Below the pieces are notes generated by a model. The model saw only the letters and a program-made list of their open reading frames with translations, made no database searches and was not told the origin of the DNA. A stretch of DNA of 64,000 nt from Chryseobacterium sp. (GTDB taxonomy: Bacteria > Bacteroidota > Bacteroidia > Flavobacteriales > Weeksellaceae), in the NCBI RefSeq assembly GCF_029240215.1, contig NZ_JARBTK010000001.1, positions 744,001-808,000 of the forward strand, written 5' to 3'. Positions 54,695-63,600 of the stretch are shown here, in pieces (position 1 is the stretch's first letter; every line of letters starts with the position of its first letter). The position numbers and the translations under genes are program-made.

Positions 54695-55423
54695 ATGAGA
54701 GTCATTTCTTTGGTACCTTCAATTACTGAAGCTTTATTTGATCTTGGATTAACTGATAATGAGATCATTGGAAGAACAAAATTCTGTATTCATCCCGCTG
54801 AAAAGATAAAAAATGTAGAAATTATTGGTGGTACAAAAAACCTTAATATTGAAAAAATAAAGGCTTTAGAACCCGACTTGATTTTAGCAAACAAAGAGGA
54901 AAACGTAAAAGATCAGGTAGAAACTTTAATGAAAGATTTCAAAGTAATTGTTTATAATACGGAAACGATTGAAGACAATTATTATTTAGTTAAAAACTTA
55001 GGCTTACTGTTTAATAAAGAAGAAAAAGCACAGATTTTTAATCTTAAAATTTACGAAGTTCTTAACAGGGCAAAAATTGACAGAAAAATAAAAGCTGCCT
55101 ATCTGATTTGGAAGAATCCTTATATGACAATAGGTTCAGATACTTTTATTCACAATATTTTATCGGAAATCGGTTTTGAAAATATATTTAAAAACCAAAC
55201 CCGTTATCCTGAAATTCAGGTTGAAGATTTGGGTGAAGCAGATGTGATTATGCTTTCTTCGGAGCCATTTCCTTTTAAAGAAAAACACATTTCCGAATTG
55301 AAAGAATTTTATCCTGATAAAAAAATAATGATTGTTGATGGTGAAGCTTTTTCCTGGTACGGAACGCATATTGCGAAGTGTGAGAATTATTTTAAAGAAT
55401 TGATTGCTGATTTTAATACTTAA
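54695..55423 (+). CDS. Periplasmic-binding-like (BtuF/TroA-type) protein without signal
   Basis: The 242-residue protein fits the helical-backbone metal-receptor superfamily: RVISLVPSITEALFDLGLTD at the N-terminus, VEIIGGTKNLNIEKIKALEPDLILANKEEN, and EAFSWYGTHIAKC near the end. Members usually bind cobalamin or ferric siderophore in the periplasm, but this one lacks a signal peptide, so a cytoplasmic role or a missed upstream start is possible. It is 23 bp after mgtE. Confidence 0.82.
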   Translation: MRVISLVPSITEALFDLGLTDNEIIGRTKFCIHPAEKIKNVEIIGGTKNLNIEKIKALEPDLILANKEENVKDQVETLMKDFKVIVYNTETIEDNYYLVKNLGLLFNKEEKAQIFNLKIYEVLNRAKIDRKIKAAYLIWKNPYMTIGSDTFIHNILSEIGFENIFKNQTRYPEIQVEDLGEADVIMLSSEPFPFKEKHISELKEFYPDKKIMIVDGEAFSWYGTHIAKCENYFKELIADFNT

Positions 55424-55435
55424 TTAAACATACAC

Positions 55436-55505
55436 TTTGTCATTCCGTAGGAATCTAAATGTTTGAACTTTTTCTACGCTGTTGAGATCCCTACGGAATG
55501 ACAAA
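55436..55505. repeat. Hairpin repeat family (TTTGTCATTCC), copy 4
   Basis: Left arm TTTGTCATTCCGTAGGAATC pairs with GATCCCTACGGAATGACAAA; one stem position is a mismatch. Stem type as in copy 3. Confidence 0.85.
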
Positions 55506-55543
55506 CTTTGCGGTTAATTATATTTGCTAAAATTTCAAACAAA

Positions 55544-55568
55544 AAACTCCGACAAAAAATCGGAGTTT
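55544..55568. terminator. Terminator between the metal-receptor gene and the sulfoxide reductase
   Basis: AAACTCCGA and TCGGAGTTT form a 9-bp stem with an A-rich loop and A- and T-runs outside, serving the convergent pair. Confidence 0.8.
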
Positions 55569-55590
55569 ATAATTTTATGTATTTTAAGAA

Positions 55591-56040
55591 TTACAAAATC
55601 TTTGAAACTTCATTACAAAGCCATTCCAGTAATTCTAAATCTTCTTTTGTGAAGGGATCAATGGTATGAGAATCAATATCGATCTGACCAATATTTTCAC
55701 CGTTTTTGAAAATCGGAACTACAATTTCAGCCTTTGTATCAATTGAACAGCTCAAATAATTATCCTGCAAATGAACATCAGGAACGATGAACGTTTCGTT
55801 TGAAACTGCAACCTGTCCGCAAATTCCTTTCCCGTAAGGAATAATGATGTGATCAGTTTCTGCACCAACGTAAGGACCTAATTTCAACTCATCTTTATCT
55901 CCGTTTTTGAAATAAAAGCCCGTCCAGTTGAAATACGAAATTTCCTGATCCAATAAATGGCATACTTTTTCAAGTTTCTCCTCAGTATTATGTTTTGGAC
56001 TTTCAAGAATAGACGAAAGTCTTTTTTTTAATTCAGACAT
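55591..56040 (-). CDS. Free methionine (R)-sulfoxide reductase, GAF type
   Basis: The 149-residue GAF-domain protein carries the fRMsr cysteines C74 in GKGICGQVAV and C98 in NYLSCSIDTKAEIVVP; the E105-I-V-V-P strand also matches. It reduces free methionine-R-sulfoxide with thioredoxin as partner. Length is normal. It starts 12 bp downstream of the gene at 56053, so the two are one operon. Confidence 0.88.
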   Translation of the reverse strand: MSELKKRLSSILESPKHNTEEKLEKVCHLLDQEISYFNWTGFYFKNGDKDELKLGPYVGAETDHIIIPYGKGICGQVAVSNETFIVPDVHLQDNYLSCSIDTKAEIVVPIFKNGENIGQIDIDSHTIDPFTKEDLELLEWLCNEVSKIL

Positions 56041-56052
56041 TTTAAATTTGTT

Positions 56053-57480
56053 TTAAGAAAATTGTTTTAGAGAAAGTTCCTGTTTGTAACCGAACATTCC
56101 TCTTTCTTTTATCATTTCAGCAACACCTTCCGGCACCTGGTTTTCCCAACCGCTTACGTTGCAGGCTATTTTTCTCAGTATTTCTCTTGAATAAATTTCC
56201 AAAAACTCAGGATCGTAGTTTTTAATATCTACAATACGGTTGTTGAGTTTGAAATATTTATATAATTCTTTCAGACTTTCTTCTACTTTAAGGTTATCTG
56301 AATTTAACAATTCGTGAGTTTCAGGATCTTTGTAAGGATACAGATACACTCTCATTCCGTTTCGGAAAAATTTACCGAATGCTTCAAGAATTCCACCTGA
56401 TAAATCTTTATAATACTTCTCGTCAAATACCATCAACATATTATTTACACCCATCGCAACACCAATGTCACCATTCGTGTAATGAGAGAAATAGTCGATC
56501 AATCTATAGTATTCTGAGAAGTTTGAAATGATTACCGTATATCCTAATTTACCAAGAACGTCTACTCTATCCAAGAAATCACGCTCATCAATGTCTCCGT
56601 CTGCACGGAGGTTTGAGATGGTAATTTCGAATAAAACTTCAGTTTCTTCCTGAGTACAGATTGCGTCTTTTAGGAACATTTCCATTCCGTTTCGGAGCAT
56701 ATCAATATTTACTCTTGTTACAGGTCTGAAACTTCCTCTGACAGCGAAAATATTCTTTTTATACAAAACATCCGCAGGAAGCATATTATTTCCCTGAGAA
56801 TTGAAGATTACAGCATCGGTCATATTATTCTTCACCAATTGCAGAGACATCAGTCTGTTGTCAACATAAGCGAAAGCGGGACCGCTGAAATCGATCATAT
56901 CAATCTCAAGATTATCTGTAGCAACATCGTCGTACAGAGATTCAATCAATCTTCTAGGATTATCGAAGTAAGTAAATGCTCCGAAAATAAGATTCACTCC
57001 CAAATTCCCAAGAGTTTCCTGCTGCAAAGTAGCGTCATTTTCTTTGAATTTTACGTGAATGACAACTTCATTATAATCCTCATTTTCTTTCACCTGAAAA
57101 CGGATTCCTACCCAACCGTGACCTTTTACCGTTTTGTCAAAATTGATGGTAGTTACCGTATTTGCGTAAGAAAAAAACTTTCTGTTTGGGCTGTTCTCTC
57201 TGGAAATTCTTTCTTCGATCAAAGCAACTTCATAGCGAAGCATTTTTCGAAGTCTGTTTTGGGTTACATATCTGTTTTTAACCTCTTTTCCGTAGATTGC
57301 ATCACTAAAATCTTTGTCATAAGCTGACATCGCTTTAGCAATTGTACCGGAAGCTCCTCCTGCTCTAAAAAAGTGTCGTACAGTTTCCTGTCCTGCTCCA
57401 ATTTCTGCGAAAGTACCATAAATAGTAGGATCTAGATTAATTGTTAATGCTTTTTGTTTAGGAGTTAGTTTCTGATACAT
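56053..57480 (-). CDS. Conserved Bacteroidota protein of unknown function
   Basis: The 475-residue soluble protein begins MYQKLTPKQKALTINLDPTI and has AEIGAGQETVRHFFRAGGAS near the N-terminus. It is strongly conserved in Bacteroidota from memory. It is sometimes labelled a nicotinate-nucleotide adenylyltransferase, but I see no HxGH or ISSTxxR nucleotidyltransferase motif, so I do not accept that name. No signal peptide or membrane helix. It is the upstream gene of the unit that ends in the sulfoxide reductase. Confidence 0.8.
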   Translation of the reverse strand: MYQKLTPKQKALTINLDPTIYGTFAEIGAGQETVRHFFRAGGASGTIAKAMSAYDKDFSDAIYGKEVKNRYVTQNRLRKMLRYEVALIEERISRENSPNRKFFSYANTVTTINFDKTVKGHGWVGIRFQVKENEDYNEVVIHVKFKENDATLQQETLGNLGVNLIFGAFTYFDNPRRLIESLYDDVATDNLEIDMIDFSGPAFAYVDNRLMSLQLVKNNMTDAVIFNSQGNNMLPADVLYKKNIFAVRGSFRPVTRVNIDMLRNGMEMFLKDAICTQEETEVLFEITISNLRADGDIDERDFLDRVDVLGKLGYTVIISNFSEYYRLIDYFSHYTNGDIGVAMGVNNMLMVFDEKYYKDLSGGILEAFGKFFRNGMRVYLYPYKDPETHELLNSDNLKVEESLKELYKYFKLNNRIVDIKNYDPEFLEIYSREILRKIACNVSGWENQVPEGVAEMIKERGMFGYKQELSLKQFS

Positions 57481-57533
57481 TAGGACATTAAATTTTTCGT
57501 AAATTTACCAAAATTAAACCAACCTCAAAACAA

Positions 57534-58301
57534 ATGAAGTTGAAATTTTTAGGAACAGGAACTTCTCAGGGCGTTCCCGTTATTGGCTGCACTTGCGAGG
57601 TATGCACCTCGAAAAATTCGAAAGATAAGCGTTTCAGGGCTTCTGCAATGGTAACAACCGATGAAAACAAAAAAATCCTCATCGATTGTGGCCCCGATTT
57701 CAGACAACAAATGCTGATCAATCAGGAAAATCATATAGATATTGCGCTACTTACCCACGAGCACAACGACCACGTAATTGGTCTTGATGATATGCGTCCT
57801 TTAATTTTTAAAAGCGGAAAAAATATGCCTCTTTACAGCAGTGAAAGAGTGGGAAATGAAGTTAAAAACCGTTTTCCGTATGCTTTTGTGGATGAAAGAT
57901 ATCCCGGAGCTCCTGCATTTGATCTGCATACGATTGAAAATAAATCTTTTGAAGTTTTAGATCTTGAAATTACTCCAATTGAGGTTATTCATTACAAAAT
58001 AATGGTATTTGGATATAAATTTAAAAACTTAGCCTACATCACAGATGCCGGTTTTATTTCTGAGACGGAAAAGGAGAAATTGCACAATCTGGATGTTCTT
58101 ATTTTGAACTGCATCCGTAAATTTGATCCGCATCCTGCCCATTTTGTATTGGCAGATGTTATAAAACTTCACGAAGAGTTAAAACCTAAAAAATTATTTT
58201 TAACGCATATCAGTCATCATTTTGGTCTGCATGATATTGAAGATAAGTTACTTCCCGACGGAATGCACCTTGCCTACGATGGTTTGGAGATCAATTTTTA
58301 A
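57534..58301 (+). CDS. MBL-fold metallo-hydrolase
   Basis: The 255-residue protein has the metallo-beta-lactamase motif LLTHEHNDHVIGLDD (H75, H77, D79, H80), a later His ligand in VIHYKIMVFGYKF and YITDAGF, and the C-terminal LTHISHHFGLH. It resembles PhnP / tRNase Z-like phosphodiesterases; the substrate is unknown. Two Cys pairs near the N-terminus (GCTCEVC) may bind a structural zinc. It is followed by tRNA-Leu on the same strand. Confidence 0.85.
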   Translation: MKLKFLGTGTSQGVPVIGCTCEVCTSKNSKDKRFRASAMVTTDENKKILIDCGPDFRQQMLINQENHIDIALLTHEHNDHVIGLDDMRPLIFKSGKNMPLYSSERVGNEVKNRFPYAFVDERYPGAPAFDLHTIENKSFEVLDLEITPIEVIHYKIMVFGYKFKNLAYITDAGFISETEKEKLHNLDVLILNCIRKFDPHPAHFVLADVIKLHEELKPKKLFLTHISHHFGLHDIEDKLLPDGMHLAYDGLEINF

Positions 58302-58321
58302 AGAAAATTTTGCAAAAAGTT

Positions 58322-58351
58322 TTTGAACATAAAAAAAAGTTTCTATATTTG
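58322..58351 (+). promoter_or_regulatory. Promoter for tRNA-Leu
   Basis: TTTG at 58322-58325 and TATATTTG at 58344-58351 are 18 bp apart; the tRNA starts 31 bp after the box. Confidence 0.7.
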
Positions 58352-58381
58352 CACACCGATTTACAGCATACTGTAACACCA

Positions 58382-58461
58382 GCCCAGGTGGCGGAATTGG
58401 TAGACGCGCTGGTCTCAAACACCAGTTCTTAGGAGTACCGGTTCGATCCCGGTCCTGGGTA
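58382..58461 (+). tRNA. tRNA-Leu (CAA)
   Basis: Acceptor arms GCCCAGG and CCTGGGT pair (first pair G-U), the anticodon arm is CTGGT-CTCAAAC-ACCAG with anticodon CAA, the variable arm is long as in tRNA-Leu, and GGTTCGATCCC is the T-loop. Discriminator is A. Confidence 0.95.
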
Positions 58462-58605
58462 CAAACGAAAGATGGCACCAACTAAAGACAGTTGGTGCCA
58501 TTTATCTATAAATATTGTTGATTTTATAATCATTTCCCACTTTTTAGTTTTATTGTTTCATAAGGACTTACTATGTAGAACTTTGGCATTCTCGAAAATA
58601 AAAAT

Positions 58606-58619
58606 ATACCCTTCGGTAT
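58606..58619. promoter_or_regulatory. TetR operator-like palindrome 1
   Basis: ATACC-CTTC-GGTAT has 5-bp arms identical to those of the palindrome at 59266. It sits 7 bp upstream of the -7 box (58627-58634) of the TetR gene, so it would block its own promoter. Confidence 0.65.
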
Positions 58620-58626
58620 TATTTCA

Positions 58627-58634
58627 TATCTTTG
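58627..58634 (+). promoter_or_regulatory. Promoter -7 box (TATCTTTG) for the TetR gene
   Basis: Exact TAnnTTTG match 19 bp before the ATG. Confidence 0.6.
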
Positions 58635-58653
58635 TTATACAATTATTAGAAAA

Positions 58654-59247
58654 ATGACCAAGGCAGAACAAACGCGACAATTCATTATTGAAAAAACAGC
58701 TTCTATCTTTAATAAAAAAGGTTATGCAGGTACCTCTTTGTCAGATATTACAAATGCTACAGGCTTAACTAAAGGCAGTATCTATGGGAATTTTTTAAAT
58801 AAAGAAGAGGTCGGACTTGCCGTCTTTAAGTATAATACCAAGGAACTTTCAAAAAAAACCGAAGCATGGATCTCCAAAAAATACAATGCATATGAAAAGC
58901 TAATAGCATTCCTTGATTTTTATCGAAATAACTGGAAATATGTTTCTGATAATGGTGGATGCCCATATCTTAACTCAGCAGCAGAATCAGACGATGTCAT
59001 GCCGGCAATGAAAGTATTAGTAAGGTCAACTTTTGAAAATTGGGAAGACAATATTTCTGCGATAATAGATGAAGGCAGAACTAAAGGATTTTTTAAAAAT
59101 GACATCAGTGTTGTTGAATACTCCAAGTCATTCATTATGATGATTGAAGGGGGGATTCTGCTCGCAAAAATTTCAGATGATCCCGCAGATCTTCATTTAA
59201 TGCTGGATAGAATTAAGAAAATCATTGATGAGGAAATCGTAAAATAA
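58654..59247 (+). CDS. TetR/AcrR family repressor
   Basis: The 197-residue protein has the N-terminal TetR helix-turn-helix (about 8-50, GTSLSDITNATGLTKGSIYG) and a C-terminal ligand-binding helical domain (about 80-197). Palindromes ATACC-N4-GGTAT lie just before its own promoter and before the thioesterase gene 60 bp downstream, so it most likely represses itself and the fatty-acyl operon (inference). The ligand is unknown; an acyl-CoA would fit the operon content. Confidence 0.92.
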   Translation: MTKAEQTRQFIIEKTASIFNKKGYAGTSLSDITNATGLTKGSIYGNFLNKEEVGLAVFKYNTKELSKKTEAWISKKYNAYEKLIAFLDFYRNNWKYVSDNGGCPYLNSAAESDDVMPAMKVLVRSTFENWEDNISAIIDEGRTKGFFKNDISVVEYSKSFIMMIEGGILLAKISDDPADLHLMLDRIKKIIDEEIVK

Positions 59248-59265
59248 AATTTTTTAACCACACAA

Positions 59266-59279
59266 ATACCGATCGGTAT
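59266..59279. promoter_or_regulatory. TetR operator-like palindrome 2
   Basis: ATACCGATCGGTAT is a perfect 14-bp palindrome. It overlaps a near-consensus -7 box (TATATTTA, 59277-59284), 28 bp before the thioesterase ATG. Confidence 0.75.
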
Positions 59280-59306
59280 ATTTAAGTAATCAGTAAATAA
59301 AAATAT

Positions 59307-59741
59307 ATGACACCGCTAGAAAAAATCCAATCCTTTATAGGAGAAGAATTCACAGAATCACCTTCGCCTTTTATGCGTTGGCTGAATCCAATTATCGTTG
59401 CTGCTGAGCAAGGAAAGCTGGAATTCCAATATGCGATTCGGCCTGAATGGCTGAATCCTGTAGGCAATTTACATGGAGGAGTAACAGCTGCAATTATTGA
59501 CGATATCATCGGTGCAACAATGTTTTCACTGAATGAAGCACATTTTTATATCACCATAAATAATGTCATCGATTATTTTTCTTCAGTAATCGGAGACGAA
59601 AGTATCGTTGCAAAAACAACGATTATTAAAAAAGGAAAACAATTCATCAATGCCGAATGCGAAACCTGGAACAGCGACAAAAGCAGATTGATCGCTAAAG
59701 GCAGTTCTAATCTATTTAAAACAGAAATAATAAAATACTAA
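59307..59741 (+). CDS. PaaI family thioesterase
   Basis: The 144-residue hotdog-fold protein has the PaaI motif NPVGNLHGGVTAAIIDDIIG (about 52-71), with the catalytic Asp/Gly loop. It would hydrolyse acyl-CoA or acyl-ACP in the cytoplasm. Its stop overlaps the ATG of the ketosynthase by one base, so they are co-translated. It heads the TetR-controlled operon. Confidence 0.9.
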   Translation: MTPLEKIQSFIGEEFTESPSPFMRWLNPIIVAAEQGKLEFQYAIRPEWLNPVGNLHGGVTAAIIDDIIGATMFSLNEAHFYITINNVIDYFSSVIGDESIVAKTTIIKKGKQFINAECETWNSDKSRLIAKGSSNLFKTEIIKY

Positions 59742-60979
59742 TGAAAAGAGTTGTAGTAACCGGTTTAGGTACAGTCAATCCTTTGGGAAATGACATCAAT
59801 GCTTTTTGGCAAAATTCTATTAATGGGTTTAGCAGCGCAAATAAAATAACACGATTTGACGCCTCGAAATTTCGAACACAGATTGCATGTGAAATTAAAG
59901 ATTTTGACCCTCAAAAATATCTTGACCGTAACGAAATTAAGAGAAGTGATTTGTTTACGCAATATGCTTTGTACAGTGCTTCACAAGCATTGCAAGATTC
60001 CGGTTTAGAAATATCAAAACTTGATCCTTTTGATATTGGTGTCATCTGGGGAGTTGGACAAGGGGGTATGGAAACGTTTGAAAGCGAAGTCGAAAACTAT
60101 GTAAAGGGTGATTACATTCCCAGGTTCAGTCCATTTTTTGTTCCAAAACTAATTGTTAATATGGCTTCCGGAATGATTTCAATGAAATTTGGTTTGCAGG
60201 GAATTAATTATACAACCGTATCAGCTTGTGCTACATCTAACACGGCCATTATGGATTCCTTTAACTATATCCGTTTGGGAAAGGCAAAAATATTTGTTAC
60301 AGGTGGTTCAGAGGCTCCTATTACTGCCGCTTCGATTGGAGGCTTTTCTTCAATGAAGGCAATGTCAGTTCGTAATCAGGATCCACTCACAGCTAGCCGG
60401 CCTTTTGACAGGGATCGTGATGGTTTTGTAATGGGAGAAGGTGCAGGTGCACTTATTTTAGAAGAATATGAACATGCCAAGAAAAGAGGTGCTAAAATTT
60501 ATGCAGAGCTGGTTGGTGCTTCCATGACCGCAGATGCGTACCATATGACATCACCACATCCGGAAGGAATAGGTGCTTCCAAAGCAATGCAATTGGCATT
60601 AGGAGAGGCAAAACTTAATCCTTCTGACTTAGATTATTTAAACCTCCATGCAACTTCTACACCTATAGGAGATATTGCGGAGCTCAATGCTGTTAAGAAA
60701 ACTTTCAATGATTCCACTAACTTATGGGTGAGCTCATCAAAATCAATGACCGGTCATTTACTGGGAGCCGCTGGAGCAATCGAAGCTATTCTCGCTATCA
60801 AATCAATTAACGAAAATATCATTCCTCCAACAATCAATATTGAAAACCTCGATAAAAACATTCCTGCAGGAATTCAGATCGTAATGAATGAGCTGGTACA
60901 AAAAACAATTAAAACAGCGATGAGTAACGCTTTTGGCTTTGGAGGACATAACTCAACTGTTGTTTTCCGTGAAATTTAA
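59741..60979 (+). CDS. Beta-ketoacyl-ACP synthase II family enzyme
   Basis: The 412-residue enzyme has the ketosynthase triad C163 (VSACATSN), H303 (LHATSTPIGD) and H339 (SMTGHLLGAAG). It condenses acyl chains with malonyl-ACP. It is FabF-like in length and motifs; being in a separate TetR-controlled operon suggests a specialised rather than housekeeping FabF. The start ATG overlaps the thioesterase stop. Confidence 0.9.
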   Translation: MKRVVVTGLGTVNPLGNDINAFWQNSINGFSSANKITRFDASKFRTQIACEIKDFDPQKYLDRNEIKRSDLFTQYALYSASQALQDSGLEISKLDPFDIGVIWGVGQGGMETFESEVENYVKGDYIPRFSPFFVPKLIVNMASGMISMKFGLQGINYTTVSACATSNTAIMDSFNYIRLGKAKIFVTGGSEAPITAASIGGFSSMKAMSVRNQDPLTASRPFDRDRDGFVMGEGAGALILEEYEHAKKRGAKIYAELVGASMTADAYHMTSPHPEGIGASKAMQLALGEAKLNPSDLDYLNLHATSTPIGDIAELNAVKKTFNDSTNLWVSSSKSMTGHLLGAAGAIEAILAIKSINENIIPPTINIENLDKNIPAGIQIVMNELVQKTIKTAMSNAFGFGGHNSTVVFREI

Positions 60980-60994
60980 ATTTAATTCTATAAA

Positions 60995-62173
60995 ATGAAA
61001 GAAGTATTTATAATAGCCGCTAAACGAACTCCCATTGGCGGATTTTTGGGAAATTTCGCTGAAGTTTCAGCAACAGATCTTGGGGCAGCAGCCATCAAAG
61101 GAGCCATTGAAAACGTCAACATTGATCCTAAAGATATTGATAGTGTTTATATGGGAAATGTCTTGTCTGCAAATCTCGGGCAATCCCCTGCACGACAAGC
61201 ATCAAAATTTGCAGGAATTCCTGACGAGACAGATTGCACAACCGTTAATAAGGTTTGTGCAGCAGGTATGAAAGCAACCATTCTTGGAGCTCAGCAAATT
61301 CAGCTGGGACTGGAAAACATGGTCATCACCGGAGGAATGGAAAGTATGAGCAACGTACCACATTACACCAATAAAAGAAAGATCAACAAACTGGGTAATG
61401 AAATATTGATTGATGGTCTGCTAAAAGACGGATTAACGGATGTCTACAATGATTTCCACATGGGAAATGCTGCTGAACTCTGCGTAGAAAAATATAAGTT
61501 AACCCGAGAACAGCAGGATGAATATGCCTTGAAATCTTATGAAAAAGCTGCAAAAGCTACAAAAGAAGGTAAATTTAAAAATGAAGTCATTCCTTTTACA
61601 CTAAAACAAAAACAAGGAGAAACGGTTATTACTGAGGATGAAGATATCTACAAAATAATTCCCGAAAAAGTTTCAAAATTAAAACCTTCTTTTGTTGAAG
61701 GCGGCACAATCACCGCTGCAAACGCAAGTAATCTGAATGATGGTGCAGCAGCTATATTATTGGCATCAAAAGAAGCCGTTCATCAATATGATCTTACACC
61801 CCTGGCAAAAATTGTTGGATATGCAGATGCGGCGCAAGCTCCGGAATGGTTTACCGCTGCCCCATCGATTGCCATCCCAAAAGCTTTAAAAAGAGCAAAT
61901 CTTCAGTTGGAGGATATCGACTTTTTTGAAATTAATGAAGCATATGCAGCTGTTGCACTGGCAAACCAGATTGAATTAGGATTAGATCCTCAAAAAATCA
62001 ATGTCTATGGTGGTGCTGTGGCGTTAGGACATCCATTGGGTGCTTCAGGAGCGAGAATAATTTGTACTTTAGTCTCTGTACTTCAGCAGGAAAAAGGTAA
62101 ATATGGCGTAGCAGCTATCTGCAACGGAGGTGGAGGCGCAACTGCCATTGTTATTGAAAATTTAATGAACTAA
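60995..62173 (+). CDS. Acetyl-CoA C-acetyltransferase (thiolase)
   Basis: The 392-residue thiolase has the nucleophile C88 in VNKVCAAGMKAT, H346 in VALGHPLGASG and C376 in AAICNGGGG. It either cleaves 3-ketoacyl-CoA or condenses acetyl-CoA. It is 15 bp downstream of the ketosynthase gene. Confidence 0.92.
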   Translation: MKEVFIIAAKRTPIGGFLGNFAEVSATDLGAAAIKGAIENVNIDPKDIDSVYMGNVLSANLGQSPARQASKFAGIPDETDCTTVNKVCAAGMKATILGAQQIQLGLENMVITGGMESMSNVPHYTNKRKINKLGNEILIDGLLKDGLTDVYNDFHMGNAAELCVEKYKLTREQQDEYALKSYEKAAKATKEGKFKNEVIPFTLKQKQGETVITEDEDIYKIIPEKVSKLKPSFVEGGTITAANASNLNDGAAAILLASKEAVHQYDLTPLAKIVGYADAAQAPEWFTAAPSIAIPKALKRANLQLEDIDFFEINEAYAAVALANQIELGLDPQKINVYGGAVALGHPLGASGARIICTLVSVLQQEKGKYGVAAICNGGGGATAIVIENLMN

Positions 62174-62186
62174 AAATAAAATCAAT

Positions 62187-63590
62187 ATGGAAACTTTTGA
62201 TATCACTGTAATTGGATCGGGACCCGGTGGATACGTCGCAGCAATACGTTGTGCTCAGTTAGGTTATAAAACGGCAATTGTAGAAAAATATCCGACCTTA
62301 GGCGGAACATGTACTAACGTAGGATGCATTCCTACCAAAGCTTTGCTGGACAGCTCAGAACATTACCATCAGGCAATAGAAACTTTTGATAAACACGGTA
62401 TTGAATTGGAAGAAGTAAAGCTAAATTTTCAGCAGTTTATTGCAAGAAAAAATGAGGTGGTTACTCAAAACACCAAAGGACTGAACTTTTTAATGGATAA
62501 AAATAAAATTACAGTATTTGAGGGGACTGCACAATTTAAGAACAATTCGGAAATCACCGTAAAAAGTCCTGATAACAAATCTACAGAAATCAAGTCTAAA
62601 CACTTTATCATCGCTACAGGCTCAAAACCTGCGACTCTACCCAATATTAAAATTGATAAGAAAAGAATCATTACATCAACAGAAGCTTTAACTTTAAATG
62701 ACAAGCCAAAAAGTATGATCATCATCGGAGGCGGAGTTATTGGAGTAGAAATGGCTTCCATTTATAATCGCATAGGTACGAAGGTTACCATCATAGAATA
62801 TGCAAAGGAACTCATCTCTACAATGGATCTTGAGTTGGGTGCAAGTTTGAGAAAAATTTTAAAGAAACAGGGAATCGATATTCAACTTAGCAAAAGTGTT
62901 TATGGTGTAGAAAACTTAGGGGACAAAGCTGTTGTTTATTATAGAGATGAAAATCAAAAAGAATTTAGTTTAGAAGCTGAATATATTTTAATGGCTGTAG
63001 GTCGAAGACCTTATACTGAAGGTTTGGGATTGGAAAATACAACTATACAGCTTGATGACAAAGGAAGAATAAAAACAAATGAAAATCTCCAAACCACCGT
63101 TCCATCAATTTATGCTATAGGAGATGTGGTTGCAGGACCAATGTTGGCTCACAAAGCTGAGGAAGAAGGTGTTTTTGTTGCAGAGATTATTGATGGACAA
63201 AAGCCACACATTCATTATAACAGAATTCCTGGCGTAGTTTATACATGGCCTGAAGTAGCATCTGTAGGTTACACGGAAGAAGAGTTAATAGCAAAGGGGA
63301 TCGAGTACAGAAAAGGTAAATTCCCATTTTCAGCAAGTGCGAGAGCCAGGGCAGCGATGGAGAAAGATGGTTTTGCAAAAGTATTGTCTGAACCAAAATA
63401 TGGTGAAGTGCTTGGAGTGCACATTATTGGTCCACGAGCTGCAGATCTCATTGCACAAGCTGTGATTGGATTAGAATATGAAGTAACAGACAGCGATATG
63501 TTTATGATATCGTATGCCCATCCAACTTATTCGGAAGTTTTGAAAGAAGCCTATATGTTGGCTTCAGGACAGTCTGCAATCAATATTTAA
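62187..63590 (+). CDS. lpdA: Dihydrolipoyl dehydrogenase
   Basis: The 467-residue flavoprotein has the FAD motif GSGPGGYVAAI, the redox pair C42/C47 in GGTCTNVGCIPTKAL, an NAD motif GGGVIGVEMASI, and H445/E450 in AHPTYSEVL. It reoxidises dihydrolipoyl groups. No E1 or E2 genes of a 2-oxoacid dehydrogenase are in the window, so its partner is unclear. It lies 13 bp behind the thiolase. Confidence 0.92.
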   Translation: METFDITVIGSGPGGYVAAIRCAQLGYKTAIVEKYPTLGGTCTNVGCIPTKALLDSSEHYHQAIETFDKHGIELEEVKLNFQQFIARKNEVVTQNTKGLNFLMDKNKITVFEGTAQFKNNSEITVKSPDNKSTEIKSKHFIIATGSKPATLPNIKIDKKRIITSTEALTLNDKPKSMIIIGGGVIGVEMASIYNRIGTKVTIIEYAKELISTMDLELGASLRKILKKQGIDIQLSKSVYGVENLGDKAVVYYRDENQKEFSLEAEYILMAVGRRPYTEGLGLENTTIQLDDKGRIKTNENLQTTVPSIYAIGDVVAGPMLAHKAEEEGVFVAEIIDGQKPHIHYNRIPGVVYTWPEVASVGYTEEELIAKGIEYRKGKFPFSASARARAAMEKDGFAKVLSEPKYGEVLGVHIIGPRAADLIAQAVIGLEYEVTDSDMFMISYAHPTYSEVLKEAYMLASGQSAINI

Positions 63591-63600
63591 ATTAAGTATT

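Noticed and set aside
58248..58481. 77-residue minus-strand frame over the tRNA
   Set aside because: It reads through tRNA-Leu in antisense; its DRDRTGTP-type sequence is a known false-ORF pattern of tRNA genes.
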